The position numbers and the translations under genes were made by a program. The notes below the pieces were generated by a model. That model saw only the letters and a program-made list of their open reading frames with translations. It was not told where the DNA came from and did no database searches. From Alphaproteobacteria bacterium bin52 (lineage in GTDB: Bacteria > Pseudomonadota > Alphaproteobacteria > Thalassobaculales > Thalassobaculaceae): a DNA stretch of 38,048 bases. The stretch is taken from assembly GCA_002238645.1 (NCBI GenBank), contig MPMT01000044.1:1-38048 (forward strand), in the 5' to 3' direction. This document shows positions 37,101 through 38,048 of the stretch, piece after piece. Numbering within the stretch: position 1 is the first letter of the stretch; each line of letters begins with the position of its first letter.

Positions 37101-37537
37101 TGAATGCGTTGCGCCATCCGGCGCGCGATTTCCTGTGGGAGAGTCTGGCTCTCGGAGTTATAGATCACAGCGGCGAGGTTCGTCGTCTCGTGAGGGTGAA
37201 CCGCGAGGTACTGCCCGACCCCTTCCATGAACTTCTCGGAGGCCAATGGAGCCGAGGCCTCAAGCGCTTCCTGGCTGCGCGCGACGCAATCTGCAGGAAC
37301 GAGCAGACTGTACCCTGCCACATCCTCGACGGTGACCAAGGGATCGTCGTCGAGAATCGCCACCTCGGGGAAAGCCCAGCGGCTCATCAGGGCCCGCCGC
37401 TCCTCGAAAGCGATCGTCAAATCGGCGTTTCGAGCGGTGGGGGAGCCGAGCACCCCGTCCACGAAGTTCGCGAGATCGCGGATTTTGGCACGTCGCTCTG
37501 CAAGCCGAAGGGGGTGCCAAGCCGTGATGATCGCCAT
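34154..37537 (-). CDS. Large FtsK/HerA-type ATPase, C-terminal 1127 residues of a frameshifted gene
   Basis: A soluble, multi-domain ATPase. The last 240 residues form an FtsK/SpoIIIE motor: Walker A GETGSGKG (34841-34864), ILVDPKKGVDF, a Walker B-like IFLVHDELG, and ARAAGIHLVLITQRADAD with DRRGAEKLLGKGHL, as in FtsK. No transmembrane segment is present. A proline- and acid-rich linker precedes the motor; the first 700 residues are unassigned, starting near MAIITAWHPLRLAE, a motif I associate with large HerA-like ATPases of defence loci such as DptH (inference). Sense in this frame begins at 37552; ATG 37537 is the first Met. Upstream, the protein continues in another frame (next entry). The gene looks less G+C-rich than the window average. 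Confidence 0.75.
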   Translation of the reverse strand: MAIITAWHPLRLAERRAKIRDLANFVDGVLGSPTARNADLTIAFEERRALMSRWAFPEVAILDDDPLVTVEDVAGYSLLVPADCVARSQEALEASAPLASEKFMEGVGQYLAVHPHETTNLAAVIYNSESQTLPQEIARRMAQRIHRDRDLRCDLVITHHDQERLRSIYRSQNLRLGTENISETAKGFLSRLRVDVKPSQTAPGECDAIRDMDLVFLHDAISHHAKPLWVLERGSAEELDSLFNLAALRKPRRRLAEVDAPGVGVYLSLTRPPRAVAQYQDLLYEMGTGGILPPDHHGVLIRQVQFDDSHVGELIRRAHELGEWVVTYDKVSCRQLLEMCKVQIIRDISTPCSDGRVIISAGTVDECLKSKLRDEFLESCGVDLDTATSLAEVVLQHVLQITGQKVLSAARYANSTREMIGLSVMRAYLIGAMSSHLCNSAGPIWISLDDYRGWFSSGKGKVADAIAVTILDTGEDFELLLQVGEAKFVGMQSELAETKEALTQVRATMDRLARIFIDNEDEISRAAWCTRLANLLVDREGLSERIPDPLRRAAFLEQMVAGDVRFRMSGEAVVCLHDFHATSAKMERDVDLPHLRYLVIPTPLIRKTLHSNEEGDLSEIDGLTDVRWYPEGPTSDTDPPEHGHGDPFAASREDEVTPVPTDADGDEPEGAKSLEQVVVVGSSIEPWPPAVDEPPGTRLDPAKDRATCTRDTPAVPDASASRFIPTPVHDILTGMASQEQGAIDDPASIEWVEKICSDTQRALSHFDMQAHFAEPKYRLTPNGALLTFRGHPSLTVDRIEKRQLQLLTTHGIEVVDVRPGRGQISLFVKREKRAKVPLASTWLGADWPDRDPGEMMSFILGAREDDDKLLYLNLAGGFADYEEHGPHTLIAGETGSGKGVLVQGLLLQMIAFNDPGTAELILVDPKKGVDFGWLNGVPHLKQPIVTEVDTAASVFASLVAVMDARYRLLVDHGVPHIGAYNRKVSPEQRLSRIFLVHDELGAWMAQEKEYQEAVLTSVAALGMKARAAGIHLVLITQRADADAVPTRLRDNMGNRLCLKVQNSTGSRMVLDRRGAEKLLGKGHLACVLANQATPPGQEFFVVQVPFAEFDDLQRLAAAAMAYWRGRT

Positions 37538-37553
37538 CGGGTCTGGGCCCTCG

Positions 37554-37961
37554 GAAGGCAGGATGCAGGATCCCAATCTGAGCGACGAGGGGGCGGATCT
37601 CCATTTTGGCCCGATCGCTCGTGGCGTGAATTCGACAGGCTTGGCACAAGGCACCGAAGGCTTCGGCCTGTGCAACGACAGCTTCGCTCGCGAACCCTAC
37701 TCCAGGATCATCTGCAATCGCCTCGATCGCCCGACCGAACTGGCTTCCGAAGACATCGGCACACTTGCGCAACACCTCGGCCGAGGCCGGATCCACACTC
37801 CGAGATGCGCCGAGAGCTGCAACTTTCTGTCGCAGCTCGGCGAGGATGTCATCCCGCGGACCCACCGTGACATCGAACGTGCGGCCAGCCTGCCCGAGCG
37901 CAACGTCGTTGAACGAATTCGGTAACTGCTCACCCCTTTCCGAGTTCGGTTTGTGTGTCAT
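37554..37961 (-). pseudogene. N-terminal piece of the FtsK/HerA-type ATPase, out of frame
   Basis: From ATG 37961 the minus strand encodes 136 residues with normal composition (TFDVTVGPRDDILAELRQ..., SFGRAIEA-like helices, MEIRPLVAQIGILHPAF). At TTC 37554-37556 the sense moves by one base into the frame of the ATPase (EGPDPMAIITAWHP). Beyond this point the original frame becomes Arg/Pro-rich nonsense and stops at 37260. Joined, the protein would be about 1268 residues. This is either a one-base indel (mutation or sequencing error) or, less likely, a programmed +1 shift. The ATG lies 32 bases inside the end of the upstream gene. Confidence 0.7.
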
Positions 37962-38048
37962 GCAGGTTGATCATTTTGGCGGCATTTCCGGCGAGGGCGA
38001 TCTGGATGGCGACGAGAGGGTTGTATCCGAGAGCGGCCATTGAGCTCA
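37930..38048 (-). CDS. 3' end of an unidentified gene, cut by window edge
   Basis: The last 39 residues of a protein read to a TGA at 37930-37932: MAALGYNPLVAIQIALAGNA, then KMINLHDTQTELGKG. Composition is protein-like and the end overlaps the start of the ATPase gene by 32 bases, as in tightly packed operons. It is probably a functional partner of that ATPase. I do not recognise the family from this tail. Confidence 0.55.
   Translation of the reverse strand, partial: SSMAALGYNPLVAIQIALAGNAAKMINLHDTQTELGKG

Overview
The window looks like a high-G+C alphaproteobacterial chromosome (about two-thirds G+C by eye). The evidence is a recA-alaS arrangement, an alphaproteobacterial-style DksA with a single cysteine in its zinc-finger region, a propionyl-CoA carboxylase alpha subunit typical of that class, and an 'ANDN' small protein of the kind found in alphaproteobacterial mobile elements. 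I suggest a Rhodospirillales-like heterotroph, which is inference. Most genes are metabolic or housekeeping and are packed into short, often overlapping operons.

Layout. 1-803: the 5' part of a frameshifted IS4-family transposase running off the left edge, followed by a deleted copy of the downstream amidohydrolase gene. 863-4452 (minus): an SDR dehydrogenase, an amidohydrolase and a TRAP solute-binding protein, closed by a strong intrinsic terminator. 4605-10192: a crotonase-family enzyme on plus, then on minus an aminotransferase, pccA, rpmF and a DAO-type flavin oxidase. 10284-11515: two overlapping histidine-phosphatase paralogues. 11469-19681 (minus): dksA, recA, alaS, then a MoxR ATPase, a small exported protein, a VWA protein and an NlpC/P60 peptidase. 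19.7-20.7 kb has no gene I can support.

20695-28348: a catabolic block with a 3-hydroxybenzoate-6-hydroxylase-like monooxygenase, a lone xanthine-dehydrogenase-type molybdenum subunit with a MoaD/ThiS-like protein directly behind it, both subunits of a Rieske ring-hydroxylating oxygenase, a luciferase-like flavin oxidoreductase and an Asp/Glu-racemase-superfamily protein without its usual cysteines. 28444-31006: four overlapping genes plus a nearby fifth that encode a membrane redox module, including a b-heme/Rieske fusion. I cannot assign this module to a named system. 31052-32556: an MDR-type reductase and a MaoC dehydratase.

32618-38048: tRNA-Cys and tRNA-Asn, then an accessory region. 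It holds a relaxase/helicase remnant, a HigBA toxin-antitoxin pair with a palindromic operator, remnants of a recombinase-associated element, and a large FtsK/HerA-type ATPase that carries a frameshift and looks less G+C-rich than its surroundings. The end of another gene lies at the right edge. The best candidates for something undescribed are the 28.4-31.0 kb membrane redox cluster and the right-edge ATPase locus, which may be part of a defence system or an integrative element.
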